From assembly GCA_965230665.1 (NCBI GenBank), contig CBDDLM010000004.1, positions 186,001 through 250,000 of the forward strand: DNA of 64,000 nt, in the 5' to 3' direction. This DNA comes from JAGNRR01 sp965230665. Lineage in GTDB: Bacteria > Bacteroidota > Bacteroidia > Chitinophagales > Chitinophagaceae. Positions 36,139 through 45,719 of the stretch are shown in pieces (positions within the stretch are counted from its first letter, which is position 1; the number at the start of each line of letters is the position of its first letter). The notes under the pieces are model-generated. The model saw nothing but the letters and a program-made list of their open reading frames with translations. It had not been told where the DNA came from and made no database searches. Both the position numbers and the translations under genes were made by a program.

Positions 36139-36633
36139 ATGAAAAACAAAATTTTACTTACAACAGCAATGGCCTTAATTGGCTTATTAACCTTCAGCAC
36201 AATTGCTGAAGCGCACCACGGACGCGGAGGACGTAACAGACATAAACATGTGTTTTGGAGACATGGCAATCGTGTAGTTGTTTGGCATAATAACTACCGC
36301 CAATGTGGAAATGGTTGGAACTTTAATAACCGTTGCAATTGGAACAATGGCTTCCGGAATAACAGAATGTGTACTCATATGAGAAACATTTATAGAGGTG
36401 GACGTTGTGGAACCAATGTTGCCATCCGCTGTAACTCTAGAGGCTGTGGAATGTTTGGCATGAGCTGGAGAAACGGTAGATTCTTTGACAACCACAGAGA
36501 TCGTGGATATCGCAACGGAAGAGGAAACCGTGGACGTAGATACTATAATCGCGGTGGAGGACGAGGAAACGGCAGAGGTTATGACGGCAGACGAGGTAGA
36601 GGGAATGGTAGAGGTCATGGACGTGGCAGATAG
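36139..36633 (+). CDS. Exported Arg/Gly/Asn-rich basic protein
   Basis: 164 aa with a signal peptide ending IAEAHH. The mature part has a central Asn/Trp/Cys region (HNNYRQCGNGWNFNNRCNW) containing six cysteines and a C-terminal ~60 residues of RGG/RGR repeats with almost no other residues. No known family recognised. The charge (many Arg, few acids) suggests binding to polyanions such as DNA, polysaccharide or LPS. The signal peptide and terminator support a real gene. The opposite strand also stays open through the repeat, but with low-complexity Ser/Thr content. Confidence 0.65.
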   Translation: MKNKILLTTAMALIGLLTFSTIAEAHHGRGGRNRHKHVFWRHGNRVVVWHNNYRQCGNGWNFNNRCNWNNGFRNNRMCTHMRNIYRGGRCGTNVAIRCNSRGCGMFGMSWRNGRFFDNHRDRGYRNGRGNRGRRYYNRGGGRGNGRGYDGRRGRGNGRGHGRGR

Positions 36634-36642
36634 TTAAACCTA

Positions 36643-36682
36643 CAAAAAAGAAGTCCTTCAACATTGAAGGACTTCTTTTTTC
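36643..36682. terminator. Bidirectional terminator
   Basis: Near-perfect hairpin AAAAAAGAAGTCCTTCAA/TTGAAGGACTTCTTTTTT between convergent genes, giving a T run on both strands. Confidence 0.9.
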
Positions 36683-36706
36683 GTAGCTATTCTATGTATA
36701 ATATGT

Positions 36707-39007
36707 CTAATTGCTTTTAGTAAACTTCAGATTGCTTATGTCCAAATTCTCTTCTCTTCGACACTTCATTACATACTGTCCTGGAACTAATCGCTCAATA
36801 TCAATGTTTACTACCTGATTGTTATAAGCCGCTATAAAGGCCTTTGATAGAACCACACGTCCTCGCATGTCAAAAACATATAGATCAACCTTCTCACCTT
36901 CAGACAAACTAGGCAACTCAAGTTTAAGATTATTCACAGCAGGGTTAGGGTATAAATTCACTGTTTTAACTTCGAGCTGCTTTTGCTTTACTCGAATTAT
37001 TTTATTGTGATAAGTAAAACTCCCGTTTACGTCGACTACTTTTAAGCGATAGTAATTATCCTTTTCAGGATTGTAGTCTGTAAAATCATAATTGTATTGT
37101 CCCCCTTGCTCAGCCAAAGCATTTACCTGACCTAATGGTTTATAAGTATCTAAGTTTACACTTCGTTCTACTTCGTAATATTCAATGTTCTCTTCTTTAG
37201 CCACTTCCCAGAACAATGAGTTCGTATTATCTTGGTTAGCATAACCATCGAACTCTACGATACTTACAGGTAAGGGTGAATTCGAAGAAAATCCTTCAGT
37301 AATATCACCAGGGCTTAAGTTATAAAATGAACCTGTAACGGTCTGTTCTAATTTAACCGCACGAACCATATAGGCAGCAGAGCTTGTACTAGAACCTGCA
37401 GGTAACGGACTATTATCAATAAAATCAAGTGTTGTTACAGGTGACTGATTAAGTAACTGAAAATCTCCATTAATATGACTCGCTCTATAAACATAATATC
37501 CAACAACGGCTGGGTCTACTGAGGCTTGCCACTCTAATTTCACCTGACTACCATTGTTCACCTCAAAAGCTTCTAAACCGCTCGGAGCCTCATATACATA
37601 CATTTTTAAAGTAGGATCCCCATGAAGTGCTTGGTGCACTTGGGCATTAGCAGCACCCATAGGATAGTATGAATTAACATTATCAACGGTGTTTAAGTAG
37701 CTATATCCAATAGGTTCTCCCAAGGCCATGTTATGCATGAACCAATTTGGTCTTCCTGCCCAAAAAGAAACTAATGTACTTGATGGCGATGCGATCGGTG
37801 CTCTTAAGAAATTTGAATGAGTATCCCAATCTCCAAAATAACTTCCGTACATCATGGTAAAAACACTTTCCAATTGATCAGAAGCGAAGTTTTGCGTTAT
37901 ACCAATTCCAGTAGCTCCATAACCCCAGCCGCCACCACAAGCGTAGCTCCATAAGTAACTATCATTTTGAAGTTCAGTTAGATAATCACCCTCTACAATA
38001 CTATCACGTCCTAGTAAGGCGCACATATTTCTCCAACCATTCTGAGCAAATGCTTCACCATAAAAGAAACCAAAATGATCGTCTATTAAACCTTGCTTTT
38101 TAAACTTTTTTAAGCTCGCTTTATACGCGTGATTTTTATTAATATACTGTTTGAATAACATGACATCATTGTTGCTAATCTGCCCCATATTAATCACATC
38201 AATCCTTCCAACAAATATTTTAGTGGTATTCGTGTATGCAATTGTACTGGCATCATACTTTCCATCTCCTACCTGATTGTGGTTTCGGTAACTTGCTGCA
38301 GAAGTATTATTTAACACAACATCTTGCCAAATGGAGTTAACTGTAGGACACATATCTCCATAGTATACATCAGCTGGCCAAGCACCTACATGATCAGAAT
38401 GTCCGTCGGGTGCAATGTTACCACTATATGGAACGGGCACATGTCCTAAAAGGATAACACCTTCCAACGTATGCGCACTATTACAATTGTATATTTTTTG
38501 TTTAACGTCTGCAGGGCTTTCAGTTCTACCTGCATATTCTACTAGGACTTTCCAACCTTCTTTAATTAAATCTAACTTAAACAAGGCAATCTCGCTTTGA
38601 GCAGGAATAATATAAGTACTGTCAATAACAAGTAGCACTGTACCTTGATGATGTTTAGCCTCTAAATTCATTCCAGCACATACGTATCCAGAAACCTGAT
38701 TTGTGTGTGATGCGTAAACAGCATATTCATAAGCTTGATTCGGTACAATATTATTGTCAACAAAAAAAGTATCATTATAGAGTTTATCCGTAATAAAGTT
38801 AAAATTAGCCGCCCCTTTGAGCTTACGAAAGACTCTGTAACCCGTTACATTCGGTACTTTCTTCCAGTTTAAACTTATTTGATTATTGACCAAATCTGGA
38901 GTCACTTCGATTTGAAATACAACGTCTGAGGCCTTTTGTGCATGTACCTCCGTAAGAGAAATACCTAAAACACATAATATCAACAATATATAGTATTTAT
39001 TTTTCAT
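36707..39007 (-). CDS. Fn3-containing secreted protein with T9SS sorting domain, peptidase-like centre
   Basis: 766 aa. Signal peptide ends TEVHAQ. N-terminal Fn3 domain (ISLNWKKVPNVTGYRVFRK). A ~350-residue central domain contains GVILLGHVPVPYSG, DGHSDHVGAWPADVYYGD, GLIDDHFGFFYGEAFA, LWSYACGGGWGYG and MYGSYFGDWDTHSNFLRAP. A second Fn3 (VKLEWQASVDPAVVGYYVYRAS), a WEVAKEENIEYYEVERS module and a type A sorting domain (LYPNPAVNNLKLE) follow. The centre recalls gingipain-like (C25, clan CD) proteins, with conserved His and a YACGGG cysteine, but I cannot confirm a His-Cys dyad. Preceded by a perfect sigma-54 promoter match. Confidence 0.75.
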   Translation of the reverse strand: MKNKYYILLILCVLGISLTEVHAQKASDVVFQIEVTPDLVNNQISLNWKKVPNVTGYRVFRKLKGAANFNFITDKLYNDTFFVDNNIVPNQAYEYAVYASHTNQVSGYVCAGMNLEAKHHQGTVLLVIDSTYIIPAQSEIALFKLDLIKEGWKVLVEYAGRTESPADVKQKIYNCNSAHTLEGVILLGHVPVPYSGNIAPDGHSDHVGAWPADVYYGDMCPTVNSIWQDVVLNNTSAASYRNHNQVGDGKYDASTIAYTNTTKIFVGRIDVINMGQISNNDVMLFKQYINKNHAYKASLKKFKKQGLIDDHFGFFYGEAFAQNGWRNMCALLGRDSIVEGDYLTELQNDSYLWSYACGGGWGYGATGIGITQNFASDQLESVFTMMYGSYFGDWDTHSNFLRAPIASPSSTLVSFWAGRPNWFMHNMALGEPIGYSYLNTVDNVNSYYPMGAANAQVHQALHGDPTLKMYVYEAPSGLEAFEVNNGSQVKLEWQASVDPAVVGYYVYRASHINGDFQLLNQSPVTTLDFIDNSPLPAGSSTSSAAYMVRAVKLEQTVTGSFYNLSPGDITEGFSSNSPLPVSIVEFDGYANQDNTNSLFWEVAKEENIEYYEVERSVNLDTYKPLGQVNALAEQGGQYNYDFTDYNPEKDNYYRLKVVDVNGSFTYHNKIIRVKQKQLEVKTVNLYPNPAVNNLKLELPSLSEGEKVDLYVFDMRGRVVLSKAFIAAYNNQVVNIDIERLVPGQYVMKCRREENLDISNLKFTKSN

Positions 39008-39034
39008 AATTTATAAGTTCTTGTATATCAACAT

Positions 39035-39051
39035 TGCAAGATGCGTGCCAA
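39035..39051 (-). promoter_or_regulatory. Sigma-54 promoter, exact consensus
   Basis: TTGGCACG-N4-TTGCA on the minus strand, an exact match to the RpoN consensus YTGGCACG-N4-TTGCW, with the -12 element 28 nt before the ATG of the Fn3/T9SS protein. It implies activator-dependent expression if the organism has RpoN. Confidence 0.65.
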
Positions 39052-39123
39052 AACGCATTTTTTATTTGATTATATCACAGTAAACATGCGGGATACAAGA
39101 GATAGACTTAATATTCAACACTT

Positions 39124-39151
39124 AATATATTATATAATAATATAATATATT
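39124..39151. repeat. AT-only near-palindrome
   Basis: AATATATTATAT/ATAATATATT dyad around an AATAAT centre in the 439-nt gene-free region 39008-39446. The rest of that region holds the sigma-54 site and two terminators and no supported gene. Confidence 0.4.
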
Positions 39152-39272
39152 TTTCCTCTCAAAATCATTTGTTGAACAATTGCCGTTAACTCTAGCCCAT
39201 AAGAGAATTATCCAACACTTGTAATGCAGCAACTCTACTTTCATATGCAAAGAACTTTTATATGAAAAACAT

Positions 39273-39300
39273 AAAAAACCCCTATTTATTGGGGTCTTTT
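39273..39300 (-). terminator. Rho-independent terminator, second of pair
   Basis: CCCC-TATTTATT-GGGG hairpin with a T run on the minus strand, downstream of the SdrD_B-like gene; a backup to the hairpin at 39394. Confidence 0.55.
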
Positions 39301-39393
39301 AGTCAATTATACACCGTTAGAACTTATCTATATTTTACTAAAAAAAATTACAAGTATCTGACTACCAACACTATAAGGATTTTTATTCAATAA

Positions 39394-39424
39394 AAAAAGG
39401 AGAAGCTTTTATGCTTCTCCCCGT
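39394..39424 (-). terminator. Terminator after the 1522-aa SdrD_B-like gene
   Basis: GGAGAAGC-TTTTAT-GCTTCTCC hairpin followed on the minus strand by a T run. Confidence 0.8.
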
Positions 39425-39446
39425 TAAAAATTATAATGGATATAAT

Positions 39447-42400
39447 CTATCTAAAGTAGATCAATAAATCCGAATCCGTGTTATTCGTTTGGTTAGTTTC
39501 ACCACCACTTCCTTGGAAAACCTGAACACTAAAGGTAGACTGACCATCTGTATTGTTAGGGTCATATGCTCCAATATATCCGAAGGTCGAAGCAGCTCCA
39601 GCTGGGTATACCCCACCCGTTCCTACATACTTCCAGATATAGAAGTTCGGGTTTGCATTACCAAAGAACTGCCAATCTACATTCTTCACGGGTATACCTC
39701 CTATTACACTAGCCGTATCTACATAGTTAAAGATATATCTTGGTACTAATTTAGGTACGATTACAAATACATCCGAACAAGCATCGAAATTCAACAATTC
39801 AGTTATATTAATAATTACTCTTACATTAGAAGTTCCAGTGATTGCACTTGGTGCAATTTGAATTGTAGGTGTATAATCTGGAATGTTATTAATTACTGTT
39901 AATGTTCCTGTAGTTGTACAAGTTCCATTTGTAAAGGTATAGGTATAAGTACCTGCCGTATTTACTGCAGTAGGTGTTGTAACTGCCTGACCATTTAATG
40001 TCCAAGTGCCACCTGTGTAATTCACAGGTTCAAAGCTTGTTAAATCAACAGTGGTATTTGCACATAAATTATAATCGCTAAATGTAAAACCAGCTGGACA
40101 TTCGAAGAAACCAAAGTCAATAGTTAGGTTCGCATTGGAATCTGGAGTAAGAGGCGTGTTGTTAGGTAATTCACCAGCTGGCTCTGTTCCTGGAGATAAG
40201 CTAATCGAATTTGTTCTAATCTCTAAACCTATTTGAGTTACACCATTATCATTACTATCAATATTTAGGTTTGGATTAGCTTCCTCACCAGTTACTGAAC
40301 TTACATAAGTCGCACCAGTTATAACTGGTGGAGTTACACCAACAATATAATTATTGGTTTCAAGTCCTTCAAAATTATAAAGACCATTACTTCCGGTAAC
40401 AACAGTTGCAATTGCAGCGCCATCAGGTGTATTATCATTATTAAAATCTTCGTACAACCGAACAGTAGCACCCGTAATTGGTCCTTCTGTATTGTCTTGA
40501 ATACCATTTTTGTTTACATCATTCCAAACCATATTACCTAACGCTAATGGTTCTCTAATACCAAAGTTTGCATTGGTCAAATCAGACGTCACAACGTTAG
40601 CCGTTAATAAACCATTTGTTGTACCATCGTTTCCTACATTATCACAACAGTCTTCTGATACATTGGTCCAACCGTTTGGTAAACTTGCAACTGGAGCAGG
40701 GTTCCCTACACTTCCTGATGCATCAGTTAAAACAATTGTATATATTGTATTAGGAGTTACGTCGAAGAATTCATAAGTACCATTCGAGTTTACAGTGTCT
40801 ACCGCCAATACATTTCCAGAAGGTCCTACTAAATTAGCAAAGAGTTGATTCCCGCTTGCCTGACCAATAGGAGTTCCATCTACATTGGTTGCACCATTTT
40901 GATCGTTGAATACATTACCCGCAATTTTTAATGGTTGGAAGAATGCAAAGTCCAAAGTCAAATTAGAGTTTGAATCAGGCTTGCTATTATCATTACTTGG
41001 AGTTTCTGAGTTTGGTTCCGTACCAACAGCAAGTGTTATGAATCCACTTCTTGTTTCAGCTCCTACCTGAACAACTCCATTATCATTATGATCTCCATCT
41101 AAATTTGGATTAGCTTCCTCATTTACTCCAGTATAGCTTACATAGGCTGCGCCGCTTGTTGCTGGTGGTGTAACACCAACAATATAAGAACCAGGGTTTA
41201 AGCCATCAAAAAGATAGAATCCATTCACTCCAGTTGTTGTCGTTGTTGCAATAGCAGCGCCATCAGGAGTTCCGTCCGTATTGGCATCTTCATACAAATT
41301 CACTGTAGCTCCTACAATACCACCTTCTCCATTATCTCGTAGACCATTTTGATTCACATCATTCCAAACCATATTACCTAATGACATAGGTTGTCTAATT
41401 CCAAAGTTTGCGTTATTCAAATCTGTAGTTCCAAGCACAACAGTAACTTCACCATTTGTTGTACCATCATTTCCAGTATTGTCACAACAATCTTCCGAAA
41501 CGTTTTCCCAACCGAAAGGAAGACTTGGAGTGGGTGCTGGACCATTTACTACTCCAGCAACTGTACTCATTACAACCTTGTAAGTCGTATTAGGACTCAC
41601 ATCATTAAATTCATAAGTTCCATTAGCATTAACAGGATCAACTGCAACAACAATACCCGCAGCGTTTACTAAGCTAGCATATACTTGCGCACCGCTTGGA
41701 TTGTTGATCGGTGTTCCATCTACATTTGTTGGACCATTTTGATCGTTATATACGTTACCTGCAATTTTTAACGGTTGATAGAAACCAAAGTCAACAGTTA
41801 AGTTAGAATTTGAATCTGGTTTCGCATTATCATTGCTTGGGTTCTCTCCTGTTGGCTCACCTCCTATACTTATCGTGATAAAACCACTTCTTAATTCTGA
41901 CCCAACTAAAATAATACCGTTGTCGTTATTATCTCCATCGGCATTTGGGTTTGTTTCTTCTCCAAGACCATTAGAGCTTTTCCATGCTGGACCTGAAGTA
42001 GGTACTGGTGGCGTTACACCAATTACATATGAACCTGCATTCAAACCATCGAACAAATAATACCCATTTGCACCTGCAGTAACTGTAGTTGCTATTGCAG
42101 GACCATCAGGAACACCATCAGTATTATTATCAGCATATAGTTTTACAGTAGCGCCTGGAATCCCTACTTCAGTAGCACCTCTTAAACCATCTTGATCAAT
42201 ATCATTCCATACGGTATTACCTATAGATAATGGCTCTCTAATACCAAAGTTTGCATTAGATAAATCTGTAGTTCCAAGAACAACAGTAACTTCACCATTA
42301 GCATTACCATCGTTACCTGTATTGTCACAACAATCTTCCGAAACATTCTCCCATCCAAAAGGAAGGTTTGCTTGCGGTGTTGCATTACCTACAGTACCTG

Positions 42401-44015
42401 CAGTATCACTTAAAACAACTTTATAAGTGGTATTCGGAATCACGTTTGTGAACTCATAGGTTCCGTTAGGATTAATTGGATCTACAGCTACTACATTACC
42501 AGAAGGGTCTACCAAATTTGCATAGAGTTGTGTATTAGCAGGGTTATGTAATGGAGTACCATCAACATTAGCCGGACCATTTAGATCATTATATACATTA
42601 CCTGCTATTTTAATAGGCTGATAAAAACCAAAGTCAATAGTTAAGTTAGAATTTGAGTCAGGCTTTGTGTTGTCGTTGTTAGGGTTTTCCGAGTTTGGCT
42701 CAGTTCCTACAATAAGTGTTATAGTACCACTACGAGTTTCAGCACCAACTAATGTAATACCATTATCATTATTATCTCCATCGCTATTTGGGTTTGCCTC
42801 TTGGCCAGCACCAACAGAACTAATGAAAGCAGGCCCCGAACTTGGTGCTGGAGGTGTTACTCCTACAAGATAAGAACCTGGTTTCAAACCATCAAAAAGA
42901 TATAAACCATTTGACCCTGTAGAGGTTGTAGTTTGAACTGCAGCTCCGTCAGGAGTTCCATCTGTATTATTGTCTTCATATAAATTAATCGTAGCTCCTG
43001 ATATACCAGGCTCTCCATTATCTCTTACACCATTTTGGTTGATATCATTCCAAACAGTATTACCAAGAGACATCAATTGCGTGATACCGAAGTTTACTTC
43101 GTCTACGCTAACAAGACCAACTGTTACGTTTGTCTTACCATTCGTATTCCCATCAGTTCCTGTTGCATCACAACAATCCTCAGCAGTATTACTCCAACCT
43201 AAAGGCAATTGCGGAGTTGGAGGAGGGTTACCAATAGTACCACAAATTGTACTCAACACAACTTCATAGGTTTGAGAAGGACCAACATCAAGAAAAGAAT
43301 ATGTTCCGTTTAATGCTACGTGTGTAGTATCTACTACATTCCCGTTCGAATCAACAAGACTCGCACATAATGACTGTCCACCTGGATTCCCAATTGGGTT
43401 GCTAAAATCAATTCCTGCAGGATTTAATACGGTGTCATAAAATACAGTCCCAGAAATATTAAGAGCACAATAAGTTTGTGTTTGTGTAGATTCTGTATCA
43501 TCAGGAGCAGAATTAAATGAAGCCATATAGGCAGGTACGGTTAAGTTTACATTTACTGCAAGTACTGTATTCAACGGAGATGTTACTGGCACCTTTAGCG
43601 CGACGTTTACATTTCCTGAAGATCTTGGATCAGGAAAAATAGGATTTGTACCTGTACCATATAAAGTTTGATTTTGGGTTCCAATCAAACAGTTTGGTGT
43701 AAAAGGATCAAATGTCCAAGTAAAGTTAGAAGCATAACTTCCTGTTACTAAAGCAGCAGGATTGGTTCCATCAAATTCGAAACCTGTTATACAAACAGAA
43801 ATAATTAAAGGATTATTCTGCCAATCTGTAGCACTATCCGCAGTGGTCATCCCAGCGGTGAATTCTACATTTGGAGTAGAACCACATTGAAATCCAGCTA
43901 CGGTTGGCTCGGGTTGGAAGTGAATGTTTTGTGTAAACGGATTATAAGCTAATTGAGCCCATAATGATCCTGAGGATAAGAATATCAACAGAATGAGTAT
44001 TTGTAATTTTTTCAT
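39447..44015 (-). CDS. Large secreted protein with four SdrD_B-like modules
   Basis: 1522 aa. Signal peptide ends GSLWAQ. The N-terminal ~190 residues (AYNPFTQNIHFQPEPTVAGF, TTADSATDWQNNPL) match the start of the two 506-aa proteins nearby. Four SdrD_B-type modules follow (GNTVWNDINQNGVRDNGEPG, Asp/Asn loops such as DNNTDGTPDG that look calcium-binding). They alternate with ~125-residue spacer modules (IAGNVYNDLNGPANVDGTP, LPFGWENVSEDCCDNTGNDG). The last ~140 residues (TPTIQIAPSAITGTSNVRVI to SDLLIYFR) match the ends of the 1644- and 1336-aa proteins. No canonical T9SS type A or B domain is seen. Likely a rigid surface stalk or adhesin. Confidence 0.8.
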   Translation of the reverse strand: MKKLQILILLIFLSSGSLWAQLAYNPFTQNIHFQPEPTVAGFQCGSTPNVEFTAGMTTADSATDWQNNPLIISVCITGFEFDGTNPAALVTGSYASNFTWTFDPFTPNCLIGTQNQTLYGTGTNPIFPDPRSSGNVNVALKVPVTSPLNTVLAVNVNLTVPAYMASFNSAPDDTESTQTQTYCALNISGTVFYDTVLNPAGIDFSNPIGNPGGQSLCASLVDSNGNVVDTTHVALNGTYSFLDVGPSQTYEVVLSTICGTIGNPPPTPQLPLGWSNTAEDCCDATGTDGNTNGKTNVTVGLVSVDEVNFGITQLMSLGNTVWNDINQNGVRDNGEPGISGATINLYEDNNTDGTPDGAAVQTTTSTGSNGLYLFDGLKPGSYLVGVTPPAPSSGPAFISSVGAGQEANPNSDGDNNDNGITLVGAETRSGTITLIVGTEPNSENPNNDNTKPDSNSNLTIDFGFYQPIKIAGNVYNDLNGPANVDGTPLHNPANTQLYANLVDPSGNVVAVDPINPNGTYEFTNVIPNTTYKVVLSDTAGTVGNATPQANLPFGWENVSEDCCDNTGNDGNANGEVTVVLGTTDLSNANFGIREPLSIGNTVWNDIDQDGLRGATEVGIPGATVKLYADNNTDGVPDGPAIATTVTAGANGYYLFDGLNAGSYVIGVTPPVPTSGPAWKSSNGLGEETNPNADGDNNDNGIILVGSELRSGFITISIGGEPTGENPSNDNAKPDSNSNLTVDFGFYQPLKIAGNVYNDQNGPTNVDGTPINNPSGAQVYASLVNAAGIVVAVDPVNANGTYEFNDVSPNTTYKVVMSTVAGVVNGPAPTPSLPFGWENVSEDCCDNTGNDGTTNGEVTVVLGTTDLNNANFGIRQPMSLGNMVWNDVNQNGLRDNGEGGIVGATVNLYEDANTDGTPDGAAIATTTTTGVNGFYLFDGLNPGSYIVGVTPPATSGAAYVSYTGVNEEANPNLDGDHNDNGVVQVGAETRSGFITLAVGTEPNSETPSNDNSKPDSNSNLTLDFAFFQPLKIAGNVFNDQNGATNVDGTPIGQASGNQLFANLVGPSGNVLAVDTVNSNGTYEFFDVTPNTIYTIVLTDASGSVGNPAPVASLPNGWTNVSEDCCDNVGNDGTTNGLLTANVVTSDLTNANFGIREPLALGNMVWNDVNKNGIQDNTEGPITGATVRLYEDFNNDNTPDGAAIATVVTGSNGLYNFEGLETNNYIVGVTPPVITGATYVSSVTGEEANPNLNIDSNDNGVTQIGLEIRTNSISLSPGTEPAGELPNNTPLTPDSNANLTIDFGFFECPAGFTFSDYNLCANTTVDLTSFEPVNYTGGTWTLNGQAVTTPTAVNTAGTYTYTFTNGTCTTTGTLTVINNIPDYTPTIQIAPSAITGTSNVRVIINITELLNFDACSDVFVIVPKLVPRYIFNYVDTASVIGGIPVKNVDWQFFGNANPNFYIWKYVGTGGVYPAGAASTFGYIGAYDPNNTDGQSTFSVQVFQGSGGETNQTNNTDSDLLIYFR

Positions 44016-44065
44016 AATTGTTTATTTTAGAAATATGATTGATTTAGTGCATTGGGTTCCTAAAG

Positions 44066-44094
44066 AGGTCCTCATAAAAGTCAAATGAGGACCT
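44066..44094 (-). promoter_or_regulatory. Intercistronic hairpin
   Basis: Perfect 10-bp stem AGGTCCTCAT/ATGAGGACCT with a 9-nt loop between two same-strand genes, without a strong T run. May tune read-through or mRNA decay; the downstream copy of the unit has a strong terminator here instead. Confidence 0.4.
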
Positions 44095-44130
44095 ATTTAG
44101 TCATAATACAAAATAGATTTAAATTATTTT

Positions 44131-45651
44131 TTAGTCTTTAGTAAATTTAATAGTTTCAGTTGTGCCACCTTCGATACTGTGGTAACGAACCATGTATTGA
44201 CCTACAGCCAAACTCTCAATATCCATATTGATCACACTCGTTCCTTGATAGATAATCTGTGACTTAGATAACAACTTACGACCTGTTACATCAACCACAT
44301 CTACAATCAATTGAATATCATTCTCATCGGTTGTATAAACTAAGTTCAAACTGTTCTTCGCAGGATTCGGAAAAATCTGTGCCGATGTTCCTACATCACC
44401 ACAACTTAACTTAATCGACTTCACACCTGTATAACCAGCAGAACCATCTTGATCTACTGTTCGTAATCTGTACTGGTAAGATGTTGATGATTTCTCTACC
44501 TCTTTATCTACATAACTATACAACTTCTCAGAACTACTATTACCACTTGATTTAATTCGAGCGATCTGCTCAAATGATCCATTACCATGTTTACGTAAAA
44601 TATCAAAGTGTGATACCTGATCCTCTGATACTGTTGACCAAGATACTAATGTATTACAACTATACTCTGAAACATTAAAACTCGACATCTTAACAGGAGT
44701 TGGTATCAACTGAGTTATACCAAAGTCTACATTCTCACGAGATGCATCATCTACCTTTACAAGCGTTATCCCATCAATCGCTAAATCATTACCAATACCA
44801 TCACAACAATCATCACCAGTATTACGCCAGTTCGGAGGTAATTGAGGCGCTGGACGTAAATTACCAATAACTCCTTCTACTATACTTAATACAACCTCAT
44901 AAGTAGTAAAAGCAGGAACACTTAAAAATTCAAACGTTCCATTAGGATTTACCGTCGCTACTTTAACGACATTATTCGTCGCTGAATCAATTAAATTCGC
45001 ATACAATGTATTGTTATCAGGATTTCCTAAACCAATATGACGATCTAAAGCAATATTCGTACGGTTCGTATCATGAAATACGGTCCCAATCACTTTTAAA
45101 TCACAAAACGTCTGTGTCTGAGTAGACTCCGTATCATCAGGAACTGAGTTAAACGTAGACATATAAGCTGGTACCGTTAAAGACACATCACAAGATAAAG
45201 TTGTCCCAATTGGGGAGGTCGTTGGTACCGCTAAGGCCACATTGACATCACCTGATGAACGAGGATCAGGAAATAAAGGATTACTGCCTGTTCCATATAA
45301 TACCTGATTCTGTGTCCCGATTAACTTTGTCGCATCTAAAGGATCAAAAGCCCAAGTAAAGTTCGAGGCATAACTACCCGTTACAAGTGTAGAGGCATTC
45401 GTTCCCGCATATTCAAAGCCTACTATACTTATCGTAACAAGCAAAGGATTGTTTTGCCAATCGGATGCACTGTCAGCTGTTGTGATTCCTTGAGTAAATT
45501 CAACTTTAGGAAAAGATCCACAACTGAAACCTGCCACCGTGGGCTCTACCTCAAAGTGAATGTTTTGAGTAAAAGGATTGTATGCTGTCTGAGCAAATAA
45601 TCCACTTGTTGAGAAAATAATCAACAACAAGAGTAATTGTACTTGTTTCAT
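44131..45651 (-). CDS. 506-aa T9SS cargo, duplicated-unit copy 1
   Basis: Signal peptide ends SGLFAQ. The N-terminal domain with AYNPFTQNIHFEVEPTVAGF is shared with the 1522-aa protein. One spacer module follows (VIGTVFHDTNRTNIALDRH, LPPNWRNTGDDCCDGIGND), then a WSTVSEDQVSHFDILRK T9SS-associated module and a type A sorting domain (IFPNPAKNSLNLVY, DVTGRKLLSKS, LAVGQYMVRY). Differs from the copy at 51153 by only three residues in the aligned translation (P/H, I/M, K/R), all within about 35 residues. Lies 68 nt downstream of the 1644-aa gene, so probably co-transcribed. Function unknown; secreted or surface-attached. Confidence 0.8.
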   Translation of the reverse strand: MKQVQLLLLLIIFSTSGLFAQTAYNPFTQNIHFEVEPTVAGFSCGSFPKVEFTQGITTADSASDWQNNPLLVTISIVGFEYAGTNASTLVTGSYASNFTWAFDPLDATKLIGTQNQVLYGTGSNPLFPDPRSSGDVNVALAVPTTSPIGTTLSCDVSLTVPAYMSTFNSVPDDTESTQTQTFCDLKVIGTVFHDTNRTNIALDRHIGLGNPDNNTLYANLIDSATNNVVKVATVNPNGTFEFLSVPAFTTYEVVLSIVEGVIGNLRPAPQLPPNWRNTGDDCCDGIGNDLAIDGITLVKVDDASRENVDFGITQLIPTPVKMSSFNVSEYSCNTLVSWSTVSEDQVSHFDILRKHGNGSFEQIARIKSSGNSSSEKLYSYVDKEVEKSSTSYQYRLRTVDQDGSAGYTGVKSIKLSCGDVGTSAQIFPNPAKNSLNLVYTTDENDIQLIVDVVDVTGRKLLSKSQIIYQGTSVINMDIESLAVGQYMVRYHSIEGGTTETIKFTKD

Positions 45652-45719
45652 AATGCTAGTTTATTAAGAGTTTGTTTGGTTGTTTATTAAGAATTTATTT
45701 TTGCTAGTTAGTTATTTGT

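Noticed and set aside
36187..36618. 143-codon Ser/Thr/Val frame antisense to the RGG protein
   Set aside because: Produced by the GC-patterned RGG codons read backwards; the plus-strand frame has the signal peptide and terminator.
36707..39007. Confident gingipain (C25) call
   Set aside because: Conserved His and Cys motifs are about 150 residues apart and not in the usual adjacent strand arrangement; left as unassigned.
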